Of a stretch of 64,000 nt of DNA, positions 35,739 to 44,006 are shown one piece after another. Positions within the stretch are counted from its first letter, which is position 1; each line of letters opens with the position of its first letter. Source of the stretch: Fodinibacter luteus (GTDB lineage Bacteria; Actinomycetota; Actinomycetes; Actinomycetales; Dermatophilaceae). The notes under the pieces are model-generated. The model ran no database searches and was not told the DNA's origin. It worked only from the letters and a program-made list of their open reading frames with translations. The position numbers were made by a program, and so were the translations under genes. The stretch spans positions 1-64,000 of the forward strand of contig NZ_BAABGM010000008.1 of assembly GCF_039541575.1 (NCBI RefSeq), read 5' to 3'.

Positions 35739-36959
35739 GTGTCCGCACGCCTGTTCACGTCCGAGTCCGTCACCGAGGGGCACCCGGACAAGATCTGCGA
35801 CCAGATCTCGGACTCCATCCTCGACGCGATGCTCGCGCAGGACCCCCGCAGCCGGGTCGCCGTCGAGACGATGGTGACGACCGGCCTCGTGCACGTCGCG
35901 GGAGAGGTCACGACCGAGGCCTACGTCGAGATCCCGAAGATCGTGCGCGACACCGTGCTCACCATCGGCTACGACAGCTCGACGAAGGGGTTCGACGGGG
36001 CGTCGTGCGGGGTCAGCGTCTCGATCGGCCAGCAGAGCCCGGACATCGCCCAGGGCGTCGACACGGCCTTCGAGAGCCGTACCGGTGGCGTGGACCCGCG
36101 CGACAAGCAGGGGGCGGGTGACCAGGGCCTGATGTTCGGGTACGCCTGCGACGACACCCCCGAGCTCATGCCGCTGCCGGTGTTCCTCGCGCACCGCCTC
36201 GCGGAGCGGCTCACCGCGGTCCGCAAGGGCGGTGAGCTGCCCTACCTGCGCCCCGACGGCAAGACCCAGGTGACCATCGGCTACGACGGCGACCGGGCCG
36301 TCTCGCTCGATGCTGTCGTGGTGTCCAGCCAGCACGCGGAGGACGTCTCGCTCGAGGGGCTTCTCGAGCCGGACGTCCACCAGCACGTCATCAACCCGGT
36401 GCTCGCCGAGCTGCGCGACGCCGGCACCGAGCTGCGCACCGACGGTTTCCGCGCCTACATCAACCCGACCGGGAAGTTCGTCATCGGCGGCCCGATGGGG
36501 GATGCCGGACTGACGGGCCGCAAGATCATCGTCGACACGTACGGGGGCATGGCCCGGCACGGTGGCGGCGCGTTCTCCGGGAAGGACCCGAGCAAGGTCG
36601 ACCGGTCGGGCGCCTACGCGACCCGGTGGGTCGCGAAGAACGTCGTCGCGGCGGGCCTGGCCCGGCGCTGCGAGGTCCAGGTCGCCTACGCGATCGGCAA
36701 GGCGCAGCCCGTCGGCCTCTACGTGGAGACGTTCGGCACCGAGACCGTGCCGGCCGACCGCATCCAGGCGGCCATCGTCGCGACCTTCGACCTGCGCCCC
36801 GCCGCGATCCTCGAGGAGCTCGAGCTCCTCCGCCCGATCTACAAGGCGACCGCCGCCTACGGCCACTTCGGCCGGACCCACGCCGACGGGGTCGACCACG
36901 GCTTCACGTGGGAGCGCACGAACCGGGTGGAGGACCTCCAGCGCGCGGCGCGCGGCTGA
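35739..36959 (+). CDS. metK: S-adenosylmethionine synthase
   Basis: A 406-residue enzyme forming SAM from Met and ATP. Motifs: ESVTEGHPDKICDQISDSILDA at the N-terminus, GAGDQGLMFGYA (residues ~125-136) and GGGAFSGKDPSKVDRSG (~271-287). The GTG is preceded by GAAGGAG 8-10 nt upstream. Confidence 0.97.
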   Translation: MSARLFTSESVTEGHPDKICDQISDSILDAMLAQDPRSRVAVETMVTTGLVHVAGEVTTEAYVEIPKIVRDTVLTIGYDSSTKGFDGASCGVSVSIGQQSPDIAQGVDTAFESRTGGVDPRDKQGAGDQGLMFGYACDDTPELMPLPVFLAHRLAERLTAVRKGGELPYLRPDGKTQVTIGYDGDRAVSLDAVVVSSQHAEDVSLEGLLEPDVHQHVINPVLAELRDAGTELRTDGFRAYINPTGKFVIGGPMGDAGLTGRKIIVDTYGGMARHGGGAFSGKDPSKVDRSGAYATRWVAKNVVAAGLARRCEVQVAYAIGKAQPVGLYVETFGTETVPADRIQAAIVATFDLRPAAILEELELLRPIYKATAAYGHFGRTHADGVDHGFTWERTNRVEDLQRAARG

Positions 36960-37043
36960 GGGCCGGGCCGTCCACAGCCGAGCCCTGCCGGGCCGGTGTC
37001 CACAGCGCGAGCCGACGACCCGGTCGCGGTCGGTGGGCTCCGC

Positions 37044-37049
37044 TAGTTT
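37044..37049 (+). promoter_or_regulatory. -10-like hexamer TAGTTT upstream of priA
   Basis: TAGTTT ends 7 nt before the priA ATG, consistent with leaderless transcription. Confidence 0.4.
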
Positions 37050-37056
37050 CGGGGCC

Positions 37057-39141
37057 ATGACGGCGACCCGGGAGAACGAGGCACGGCAGCTCGCGCTGCA
37101 CGTGCCGAGAGCCCCCGGGCGCCCCCGTCGGCTCGCCGGCGACGACCCCACGACGGACGTGCAGCCGGTCGCGCTCGTCCAGGTCGACACCGGGCTGGCC
37201 CACCTCGACCGCCCCTTCGAGTACTCCGTGCCCACCTCGATGGCCACGACGGCCGCGCCGGGGGTGCGGGTCAAGGTGCGCTTCGCCGGGCAGGACCTCG
37301 ACGGCTTCGTCCTCGACCGCCGCGACCACGCCGACCACCCCGGCCGGCTCAGCCCCCTGAGGCGCGTCGTGTCGCCGGAACCGGTCCTCGCCCCCGAGGT
37401 GCTCGAGGCGGCCCGTGTGCTGGCCGACCGCTACGCCGGGTCGCTCGGCGACGTGCTGCGCCTCGCCGTGCCTCCGCGGCACGCGACCGCCGAGAAGGCC
37501 CTCGCCGCGCAGCCACGGCCGCGGCCACCCCTGCCCGTGCGCTCGCCGCAGGCCTGGTCCCCCTACCCGGCCGGTGCGGCCTTCCTGGGGCACCTGACCG
37601 ACGGCGGGGCGCCCGCCGCGTCGGTGGTCACGCTCCCCTCGACGGATCCCGAGACCGACTGGCCGTCCCTGCTCGCGGAGGCGGCCCGGGCCGCCGTCGA
37701 CGGCGGGCGCGGCGCCGTGCTCGTCGTCCCCGACCACCGCGACGTCGCGCGCCTCGAGCCCGCCCTGACCCGCGTCCTGGGGCCGGGGCGGCACACGAGG
37801 CTCACGGCCGACCAGGGTCCGCAAGCGAGGTACACGGCCTACCTCAAGGCCCTGCGCGGGCACGTCGACGTCGTCGTCGGGACCCGCGCGGCGGCCTTCG
37901 CCCCGGTTCGCGACCTCGGGCTCCTCGCCTGGTGGGACGACGGCGACGACCTCCTCGAGGAGCCGCGTGCCCCGTACCCGCACGTGCGCGAGGTGATCCT
38001 CGCCCGCGCCGCGGTGCACGGCGCCGGCGTGCTCGCCGCCGGGTACGGCCGGTCGGTCGCCGTGGCCGGCCTCGTCGACCGTGGGGTCCTCCGGCCCGTC
38101 GAGGCGCCGCGGGGGGTCGTGCGCCGCGCCGTGCCCGCCGTGCGGGTGGCGGGGGAGGGACACGACGCCGAGCGCGACCCGGCGGTCGCCGCCGCGCACC
38201 TGCCGAGCATCGCGTGGCGCACGGCGAAGGAGGCACTCGTCGACGGGCCGGTCCTCGTGCAGGTGCCCCGCCGCGGGTACCTGCCCTCGCTGTCGTGCCA
38301 GGAGTGCCGCCGGCCGGCCCGGTGTCCCACCTGCGCCGGCCCGCTCGGCCTGCCCGGGCCGCAGGCGCCCCCGGCCTGCCGGTGGTGCGGCCGGGTCGAG
38401 ACCGGGTTCTCGTGCCCCTCGTGCGGTGGCCTCCGGTTGCGCTCCTCCGTCACGGGGGCGCGGCGCACGGCCGAGGAGCTCGGGCGGGCCTTCCCCGGGG
38501 TGCCGGTCGAACGCTCGGGAGCAGGCACGGTCCTCGATGCCGTCGCGGCGAGTCCGCGGCTCGTCGTGTCCACGCCGGGGGCCGAGCCCGTGGTGCCCGG
38601 CGGCTACACGGCTGCGCTCCTGCTCGACGCCTGGGCGCTGCTCGACCGCCCCAGCCTCACCGCGGGGGAGGAGTCGTTGCGCCGGTGGCTGGCGGCCGCG
38701 GCCCTCGTGCGTCCCGGTGCCGAGGGTGGTCGGGTCGTGCTCTGTGGTGCGCCGACCGACGTGCCCGTTCCCGCCGTCGAGGCGCTCGTGCGCTGGGACC
38801 CCGCCTGGTTCGCCGAGCGCGAGCTCGACGAGCGGCGGGGGTTGTCGTTGCCGCCGGCCGCTCGCCTCGCCGTGCTCACCGGCGCCCGCCACGCCCTCGA
38901 GGCCGCCGTCGGTGAGCTCGACCTCCCCGTCGCGGCGGCCGTCCTCGGCCCCCTGCCGCTCGGTCCCATGCGCCCGGGCGCCCACACGGGCGAGGAGCGC
39001 TGGCGCACCGTCGTCACGGTGCCCCCGGCCGACGGGCCCGCCCTCACCCGTGAGCTCGCCGCCCTGCGAGCGCGCGCCTCGGCCCGCAAGGACCCGGAGC
39101 CGGTGTCGGTCCGGGTCGACCCACCCGACCCGACGACGTGA
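37057..39141 (+). CDS. priA: Primosomal protein N' (PriA), helicase-motif-deficient form
   Basis: A 694-residue replication-restart protein. The N-terminal DNA-binding domain (VALVQVDTGLAHLDRPFEY) and the zinc-binding block (CQEC, CPTC, CRWCG, CPSC; residues ~413-460) are intact. The helicase motifs are not: where Walker A should be the sequence reads LPSTDPETDW, and the DEEH box is WWDDGDD. This matches the known actinobacterial PriA-like proteins, which probably bind DNA without helicase activity. Confidence 0.92.
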   Translation: MTATRENEARQLALHVPRAPGRPRRLAGDDPTTDVQPVALVQVDTGLAHLDRPFEYSVPTSMATTAAPGVRVKVRFAGQDLDGFVLDRRDHADHPGRLSPLRRVVSPEPVLAPEVLEAARVLADRYAGSLGDVLRLAVPPRHATAEKALAAQPRPRPPLPVRSPQAWSPYPAGAAFLGHLTDGGAPAASVVTLPSTDPETDWPSLLAEAARAAVDGGRGAVLVVPDHRDVARLEPALTRVLGPGRHTRLTADQGPQARYTAYLKALRGHVDVVVGTRAAAFAPVRDLGLLAWWDDGDDLLEEPRAPYPHVREVILARAAVHGAGVLAAGYGRSVAVAGLVDRGVLRPVEAPRGVVRRAVPAVRVAGEGHDAERDPAVAAAHLPSIAWRTAKEALVDGPVLVQVPRRGYLPSLSCQECRRPARCPTCAGPLGLPGPQAPPACRWCGRVETGFSCPSCGGLRLRSSVTGARRTAEELGRAFPGVPVERSGAGTVLDAVAASPRLVVSTPGAEPVVPGGYTAALLLDAWALLDRPSLTAGEESLRRWLAAAALVRPGAEGGRVVLCGAPTDVPVPAVEALVRWDPAWFAERELDERRGLSLPPAARLAVLTGARHALEAAVGELDLPVAAAVLGPLPLGPMRPGAHTGEERWRTVVTVPPADGPALTRELAALRARASARKDPEPVSVRVDPPDPTT

Positions 39142-39162
39142 CCCGCGCCACGGCATCCGTCC

Positions 39163-39168
39163 TAGACT
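39163..39168 (+). promoter_or_regulatory. -10-like hexamer TAGACT upstream of def
   Basis: TAGACT ends 7 nt before the def GTG. Confidence 0.45.
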
Positions 39169-39175
39169 CCCCGGC

Positions 39176-39718
39176 GTGAGCGTCACCCCCATCCGCCTCT
39201 TCGGCGACCCCGTCCTGCGCACCCCCGCGGCGCCGGTCGTCGACTTCGACGCGGAGCTGCGCCGCCTCGTCGCCGACCTCACCGACACGATGCTCGACGC
39301 CGGTGGGGCGGGGCTCGCGGCACCCCAGCTCGGGGTCGGCCTGCGGGTGTTCACCTACCACGTCGAGGGCGTCATCGGGCACCTCGTCAACCCCGAGCTG
39401 AGGCTCGGTGACGAGGAGGAGACGGACCAGGAGGGCTGCCTGTCCTTCCCGGGGCTGCGCCTCGACACGCCGCGCGCCGTGCGGGTCGTCGCGCACGGCA
39501 GCACGATGCACGGGGAGCCGGCGACCATCGAGGGCACGCACCTCCTGGCGCGGGCCGTGCAGCACGAGACCGACCACCTCGACGGCATCCTGTTCATCGA
39601 CCGGCTCGACCCACAGCGGCGCCGCGAGGCGATGCGCCTCGTCCGGGAGACCGACTGGGGGGCGACGCCCCCCGTCGTGCGGGTCAGCCCGCACGTCGGC
39701 GCCCTCGGGAGGCGCTGA
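39176..39718 (+). CDS. def: Peptide deformylase
   Basis: A 180-residue metalloprotease removing the formyl group from new proteins. All three motifs are present: GAGLAAPQLG (residues ~42-51), EGCLSFP (~85-91) and QHETDHLDG (metal-binding HExxH, ~128-136). The fmt start follows at once. Confidence 0.96.
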   Translation: MSVTPIRLFGDPVLRTPAAPVVDFDAELRRLVADLTDTMLDAGGAGLAAPQLGVGLRVFTYHVEGVIGHLVNPELRLGDEEETDQEGCLSFPGLRLDTPRAVRVVAHGSTMHGEPATIEGTHLLARAVQHETDHLDGILFIDRLDPQRRREAMRLVRETDWGATPPVVRVSPHVGALGRR

Positions 39719-40783
39719 GTGCGCCTCGTCCTTGCCGGCACCCCCGAGACGGCAGTGCCCTCGCTGCGCGCCCTGCTCGCCTCGTCGCACGAGGTCGTCG
39801 CGGTCGTCACCCGCCCCGACGCCCGGTCCGGTCGCGGGCGCACCCTGGCGCCGTCTCCGGTCAAGCAGGTCGCCCTCGAGCACGGGCTCGAGGTGCTGAC
39901 GCCCCCGACGCCGCGCGACCCCGCATTCCTCGAGCGGCTGCGTGACCTCGCCCCCGACTGCTGCCCCGTCGTCGCCTACGGTGCGCTCGTGCCCCGGGCC
40001 GCGCTCGACGTCCCCGCACGCGGCTGGGTCAACCTGCACTTCTCGCTGCTCCCCGCCTGGCGGGGCGCGGCTCCGGTGCAGCGGGCGCTCATGGCCGGCG
40101 ACGACGTCACCGGGGCGAGCACCTTCGTCCTCGAAGAGGGGCTCGACACCGGTCCCGTGCTCGGCACGCTCACCGAGCGGGTCCGCCTGGACGACACCGC
40201 GGGCAGCCTCCTCGACCGGCTCGCCCACGCCGGGGCCGGGCTGCTCGTCGCGACGATGGACGGCCTCGCCGACGGCTCGTTGCGACCGGTGCCCCAGCCC
40301 TCCGACGGCGTGAGCCACGCCCCCAAGCTCACGAGCGACGAGGCGCGGGTCCGCTGGCGCCTGCCGGCCCACGTCGTCGACCGGCACGTGCGCGGGTGCA
40401 CCCCCGCACCGGGCGCGTGGACGACCCTGCGGGGTGAGCGGCTCAAGCTCGGTCCGGTCGGGATGCCGGCCGGGGTCGCCCCCGGGATGTCGGCCGGGGT
40501 CGCTCCCGGGATGTCGGCCGGGGTCGCTCCCGGGATGCCGGCCGGTGACGTTCCCGGGATGCCGGCCGCCTCGTCTGCCGTCGCCTCGTCTGCCGCCGCC
40601 TCGACGTCCCAGCCCGCGCTCGTCCCGGGCGAGCTGCTCGTCACGAAGCACGAGGTGCTCGTCGGCACCGGGTCCTCGCCGGTGCGGCTCGGCGAGGTGC
40701 GTGCCCAGGGACGCAAGCCGATGGCGGCCGCGGACTGGGCGCGCGGCATCCGCATCGCGCCGGGGGAGCGGTTCGATGGCTGA
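39719..40783 (+). CDS. fmt: Methionyl-tRNA formyltransferase
   Basis: A 354-residue enzyme that formylates initiator Met-tRNA. LHFSLLPAWRGAAPVQRALMAGD (residues ~104-126) is the folate/catalytic signature and GLDTGPVLG follows. The C-terminal tRNA-binding domain is interrupted by a low-complexity insertion (residues ~247-300) made of 8-residue repeats GMSAGVAP, then Ala/Ser runs; the domain resumes at PGELLVTKHEVLVGTG. The insertion makes it longer than the usual 310 residues. GTG start directly after def. Confidence 0.94.
   Translation: MRLVLAGTPETAVPSLRALLASSHEVVAVVTRPDARSGRGRTLAPSPVKQVALEHGLEVLTPPTPRDPAFLERLRDLAPDCCPVVAYGALVPRAALDVPARGWVNLHFSLLPAWRGAAPVQRALMAGDDVTGASTFVLEEGLDTGPVLGTLTERVRLDDTAGSLLDRLAHAGAGLLVATMDGLADGSLRPVPQPSDGVSHAPKLTSDEARVRWRLPAHVVDRHVRGCTPAPGAWTTLRGERLKLGPVGMPAGVAPGMSAGVAPGMSAGVAPGMPAGDVPGMPAASSAVASSAAASTSQPALVPGELLVTKHEVLVGTGSSPVRLGEVRAQGRKPMAAADWARGIRIAPGERFDG
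40460..40573 (+). repeat. 24-bp in-frame tandem repeat in fmt, about 4.7 units
   Basis: Unit GGGATGTCGGCCGGGGTCGC plus four bases, at 40460, 40484, 40508, 40532 and a partial copy at 40556. Units 2 and 3 are identical. Each encodes an 8-residue block. Confidence 0.92.
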
Positions 40784-42320
40784 GCAGGGAGGCCCGAGCG
40801 GAGGTCGACCGGAGGGGCGCGGACGGCAGCGACCCAGCGGTCCGGACCGTGCACGAGGCGGCGCCCGAGGGCCGCGGCGACGCAGTGCGACGGCGCCGTC
40901 CGCTCGGACCCGCCGCGCCGAGCCGACCCGCTTCGCCGCCTACACGCTGCTGCGCGGGGTCGCCGACGGCGCCTACGCCAACCTCGAGCTTCCGGCCATC
41001 CTGCGCCGCCACCGCCTCGACGGTCGCGACGCCGCGTTCGCGACCGAGCTCGGGTTCGGCACGATCCGGTGGCAGGGCTTCTACGACGCCGTCATCGCCG
41101 ACGCGGCGGGCCGGCCGCTCACCCGGATCGACCCGCAGGTGCTCGACGTGCTCCGCCTCGGCGCCCACCAGCTGCTCGGGATGCGGGTCGCCACCCACGC
41201 CGCGGCCGACCAGACCGTCGGGCTCGCCACGGTCGTCGCCGGCGCCGGCGCCGGGGGCTTCGTCAACGCCGTCATGCGCCGGGTCAGCGAACGCGACCTC
41301 GAGCAGTGGCGTGAAGCCGTCGTGCCCCCCGGGGGAGGAGCGGTCTCCCTCGGCGTGCGCCACAGCCACCCCGAGTGGGTCGTCACCGCCCTGCGGGCAT
41401 CGCTCCTCGGGCACGGCCGGGCGACCGCCGCCACGGTCGACGCCGAGCTCGAGGCCCTCCTCGAGGCGGACAACGACCCCCCGCGCGTCCACCTCGTCGC
41501 CCGCCCGGGCCTGAGCAGCGTCGCCGAGCTCGTCGCGGCCGCCGACGCCGAGCCCAGCGCGCTCTCCCCGCTCGGGGTCGTGCTGCGCGGCGGGGACCCG
41601 GGGGCGGTCGCCGCGGTCCGGGAGGGACGGGCCGCGGTCCAGGACGAGGGCTCCCAGCTGCTCGCCGTCGCGCTCGCCCGCGCCGAGGTCGCACCCGGCG
41701 CGCCCGCCCGGTGGCTCGACCTGTGCGCCGGACCCGGCGGCAAGGCCGGGGTGCTCGGTGCCTTGGCCGTGGAGGCCGGCGCCGACCTCACGGCCGTCGA
41801 GGTGAGCCCCCACCGGGCCGAGCTCGTCCGCCGGACGCTCGCGGCGCTCGGCCGCCACGCCGACGGTCTCGGCCGTCGCATCGAGGTGCGCACGGCCGAC
41901 GGCCGCGAGCTCGGCGAGGACGAGCCCGAGGCCTACGCCCGGGTGCTCGTCGACGCCCCGTGCACGGGCCTCGGCGCGCTGCGCCGACGGCCCGAGGCGA
42001 GGTGGCGCCGCCAGCCGTCCGACGTCGCCGCGCTCGCGCCGCTCCAGCGCGCCCTGCTGGCCTCGGCCCTCGACGCCGTCGCCCCGGGCGGCGTCATCGG
42101 CTACGCCACGTGCAGCCCGCACATCGCCGAGACCCGGTTCGTCGTGTCCGACGTCGTCAAGCGGCGCCGCGACGTCGAGGTCGTCGACGCCCGCGAGCTC
42201 TTCACGGATGCGGCCGGACGGCCCGTCCCCGGGCTCGGCGACGGGCCGTACGTCCAGCTGTGGCCGCACGTCCACGGCACCGACGCCATGTTCTTCGCCC
42301 TCGTCCGAAAGCTGACGTGA
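40776..42320 (+). CDS. rsmB: 16S rRNA (cytosine-967-C5)-methyltransferase RsmB
   Basis: A 514-residue enzyme: an Arg/Gly-rich N-terminal tail (~55 residues), a NusB-like RNA-binding domain (TRFAAYTLLRGVADGAYANL) and the methyltransferase domain with LCAGPGGKAG (SAM loop, ~residue 318), DAPCTGLGALRRRPEARW and the second Cys in GYATCSPH. ATG overlaps the fmt stop by 8 nt. Confidence 0.95.
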   Translation: MAEQGGPSGGRPEGRGRQRPSGPDRARGGARGPRRRSATAPSARTRRAEPTRFAAYTLLRGVADGAYANLELPAILRRHRLDGRDAAFATELGFGTIRWQGFYDAVIADAAGRPLTRIDPQVLDVLRLGAHQLLGMRVATHAAADQTVGLATVVAGAGAGGFVNAVMRRVSERDLEQWREAVVPPGGGAVSLGVRHSHPEWVVTALRASLLGHGRATAATVDAELEALLEADNDPPRVHLVARPGLSSVAELVAAADAEPSALSPLGVVLRGGDPGAVAAVREGRAAVQDEGSQLLAVALARAEVAPGAPARWLDLCAGPGGKAGVLGALAVEAGADLTAVEVSPHRAELVRRTLAALGRHADGLGRRIEVRTADGRELGEDEPEAYARVLVDAPCTGLGALRRRPEARWRRQPSDVAALAPLQRALLASALDAVAPGGVIGYATCSPHIAETRFVVSDVVKRRRDVEVVDARELFTDAAGRPVPGLGDGPYVQLWPHVHGTDAMFFALVRKLT

Positions 42321-42373
42321 GCACCTGCCGCCGGCACGGCCTGCACCGGATCCGCCGCGTCGGCCCGGGCGGC

Positions 42374-42379
42374 TAGGGT
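42374..42379 (+). promoter_or_regulatory. -10-like hexamer TAGGGT upstream of rpe
   Basis: TAGGGT ends 7 nt before the rpe GTG. Confidence 0.4.
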
Positions 42380-42386
42380 CGTCGCC

Positions 42387-43046
42387 GTGCAGATCTCCCC
42401 GTCGATCCTGTCCGCCGACTTCGCCAACCTCGAGGCCGAGCTGCGGCGGGTCGCGGACGCCGACTGGGCGCACGTCGACGTCATGGACAACCACTTCGTG
42501 CCCAACCTCACCCTGGGCCTGCCGGTCGTCGAGGCGTTGCTCGAGGTGTCGCCGGTCCCCATCGACTGCCACCTCATGATCGAGGACCCCGACCGGTGGG
42601 CTCCCGGGTACGCCGAGGCCGGCGCCCAGTCGGTCACCTTCCACGTCGAGGCCGTCCGGGACGCTGTCGCGACGGCCCGGGCGATCCGCGCCGCCGGAGC
42701 GCGGGCCGCCTTCGCGCTCAAGCCCGGCACCCCGTTCGCGCCGTACGCCGACCTGCTGCCCGAGGTCGACATGGTGCTCGTCATGACCGTCGAGCCCGGG
42801 TTCGGCGGGCAGGCGTTCATGGCCGACCAGATGCCCAAGGTCCGCGAGGCCCGCGAGGCGGTGCGGCGGCACGGCGGCGAGATCTGGGTGCAGGTCGACG
42901 GCGGCGTGTCGGCGACGACCATCGAGCAGTGCGCCGAGGCCGGGGCCGACGTCTTCGTCGCCGGGTCCGCCGTCTACGGAGCCGAGTCGGCCGCCGGGGC
43001 GATCGCCGAGCTGCGGGCGCTCGCCCTGCGCCACGCCCACGGGTGA
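42387..43046 (+). CDS. rpe: Ribulose-phosphate 3-epimerase
   Basis: A 219-residue TIM barrel interconverting ribulose-5-P and xylulose-5-P, which also serves riboflavin and nucleotide precursor supply. Motifs SPSILSADFANLEAEL, HVDVMDNHFVPNLTLG (metal-binding His/Asp), MTVEPGFGGQAF and VDGGV. Confidence 0.96.
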   Translation: MQISPSILSADFANLEAELRRVADADWAHVDVMDNHFVPNLTLGLPVVEALLEVSPVPIDCHLMIEDPDRWAPGYAEAGAQSVTFHVEAVRDAVATARAIRAAGARAAFALKPGTPFAPYADLLPEVDMVLVMTVEPGFGGQAFMADQMPKVREAREAVRRHGGEIWVQVDGGVSATTIEQCAEAGADVFVAGSAVYGAESAAGAIAELRALALRHAHG

Positions 43047-43663
43047 CGGCCACGGCATCCCTGCTCGACCGCCTCGCCGGGGCGGGTGGGTACGCCGCGG
43101 ACCTCCACGTCACCGAGGGTCTCGCCCCGGGGGAGGTCCTCGAGGGGGTCGAGCTCGAGGGCTGCCGGTTCGAGCGCTCGGTGCTGGAGGGCGCCGTCCT
43201 GCGCGGGTGCACCTTCACCGACTGCGTCTTCGTCGGCTGCAACCTCAACCGGGTCGACGTCCTCGGATCCCGGTTCGTCGACTGCCGGTTCGTCGAGTGC
43301 ACGGCCCTGGCGGTGACCTGGTCGCGCGCGGCGGAGGCGGCGCTGTCGAGCCGCCCCTGGGACTTCGAGAAGTGCCGGCTCGACCTGGCCTCCTTCCAGA
43401 ATGCCGTGCTCACCGGGTCGCGCTTCGACGGCTGCTCGCTGCGCGAGGCCGACCTGAGCGGGGCGGACGCCCGCGACGTCGACTTCGGGGACTGCGAGCT
43501 CGGCGGGGCGGTGTTCGCCGGGACGGACCTGCGGGGGGCGAGCCTGCTCGGCGCGACGGGGTACGTGCTCGACCCCACGGACAACCGCGTCCGGGGGCTG
43601 CGCGTCGACGCGTTCGGCGCGGCGGGGCTCCTCGTCGCGCTGGGGGTCGTTGTCGAGGGGTGA
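43043..43663 (+). CDS. Pentapeptide-repeat protein, Qnr/McbG-like
   Basis: A 206-residue right-handed beta-helix protein. Pentapeptide units A(D/N)LXX-type run through residues ~30-175 (CRFERSVLEG, GCTFTDCVFVGC, ADLSGADARDVDFGDCEL), broken once near residue 95. The ending VDAFGAAGLLVALGVVV resembles the C-terminal dimerisation helix of Qnr proteins. Qnr/MfpA proteins mimic DNA and bind gyrase; whether this one does is inference. It overlaps rpe by 4 nt and precedes the FMN riboswitch. Confidence 0.82.
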   Translation: MTATASLLDRLAGAGGYAADLHVTEGLAPGEVLEGVELEGCRFERSVLEGAVLRGCTFTDCVFVGCNLNRVDVLGSRFVDCRFVECTALAVTWSRAAEAALSSRPWDFEKCRLDLASFQNAVLTGSRFDGCSLREADLSGADARDVDFGDCELGGAVFAGTDLRGASLLGATGYVLDPTDNRVRGLRVDAFGAAGLLVALGVVVEG

Positions 43664-43720
43664 CTCCCGGGCGCCCGTCACGCCCCGGGCCGCGTGAGTG
43701 AGCGCACAGCGAAACGGCGC

Positions 43721-43748
43721 TGGACGGCGCCACCCGGTGCGGCATACT
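43721..43748 (+). promoter_or_regulatory. Riboflavin operon promoter
   Basis: TGGACG (43721-43726), 16-nt spacer, CATACT (43743-43748), starting transcription just before the FMN riboswitch. Confidence 0.45.
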
Positions 43749-43757
43749 GGCCGGGAC

Positions 43758-43884
43758 ACGTGCTCCGGGGTCGGTGCAACTCCGAACCGGCGGTGACAGT
43801 CCGCGACCCGGCCGCAGCCAGCGGCCGGTGGACCCGGTGGAACTCCGGGACCGACGGTGAAAGTCCGGATGGTAGGCAGCACGT
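43758..43884 (+). promoter_or_regulatory. FMN riboswitch (RFN element)
   Basis: All hallmark segments are present: closing stem ACGTGCT / AGCACGT, CCGGGG and GTGCAACTCC, ACCGGCGGTGACAGTCC, GTGGAACTCC, and CCGACGGTGAAAGTCCGGAT. Downstream, GCCCTCG (43895-43901) is exactly complementary to CGAGGGC (43995-44001), which contains the ribD ribosome-binding site; this is a likely translational switch closed when FMN binds. Confidence 0.95.
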
Positions 43885-44006
43885 GCCGACGACGGCCCTC
43901 GGGTCGGCGTCGGCGGCCGTGGTCGGCGGCGCCCTCGCGGCGTCGTCGCTCGCCGGCCATCGCCCGGAGCCCGACCGACGACCGGTTCGAGGCACGAGGG
44001 CAGCAC

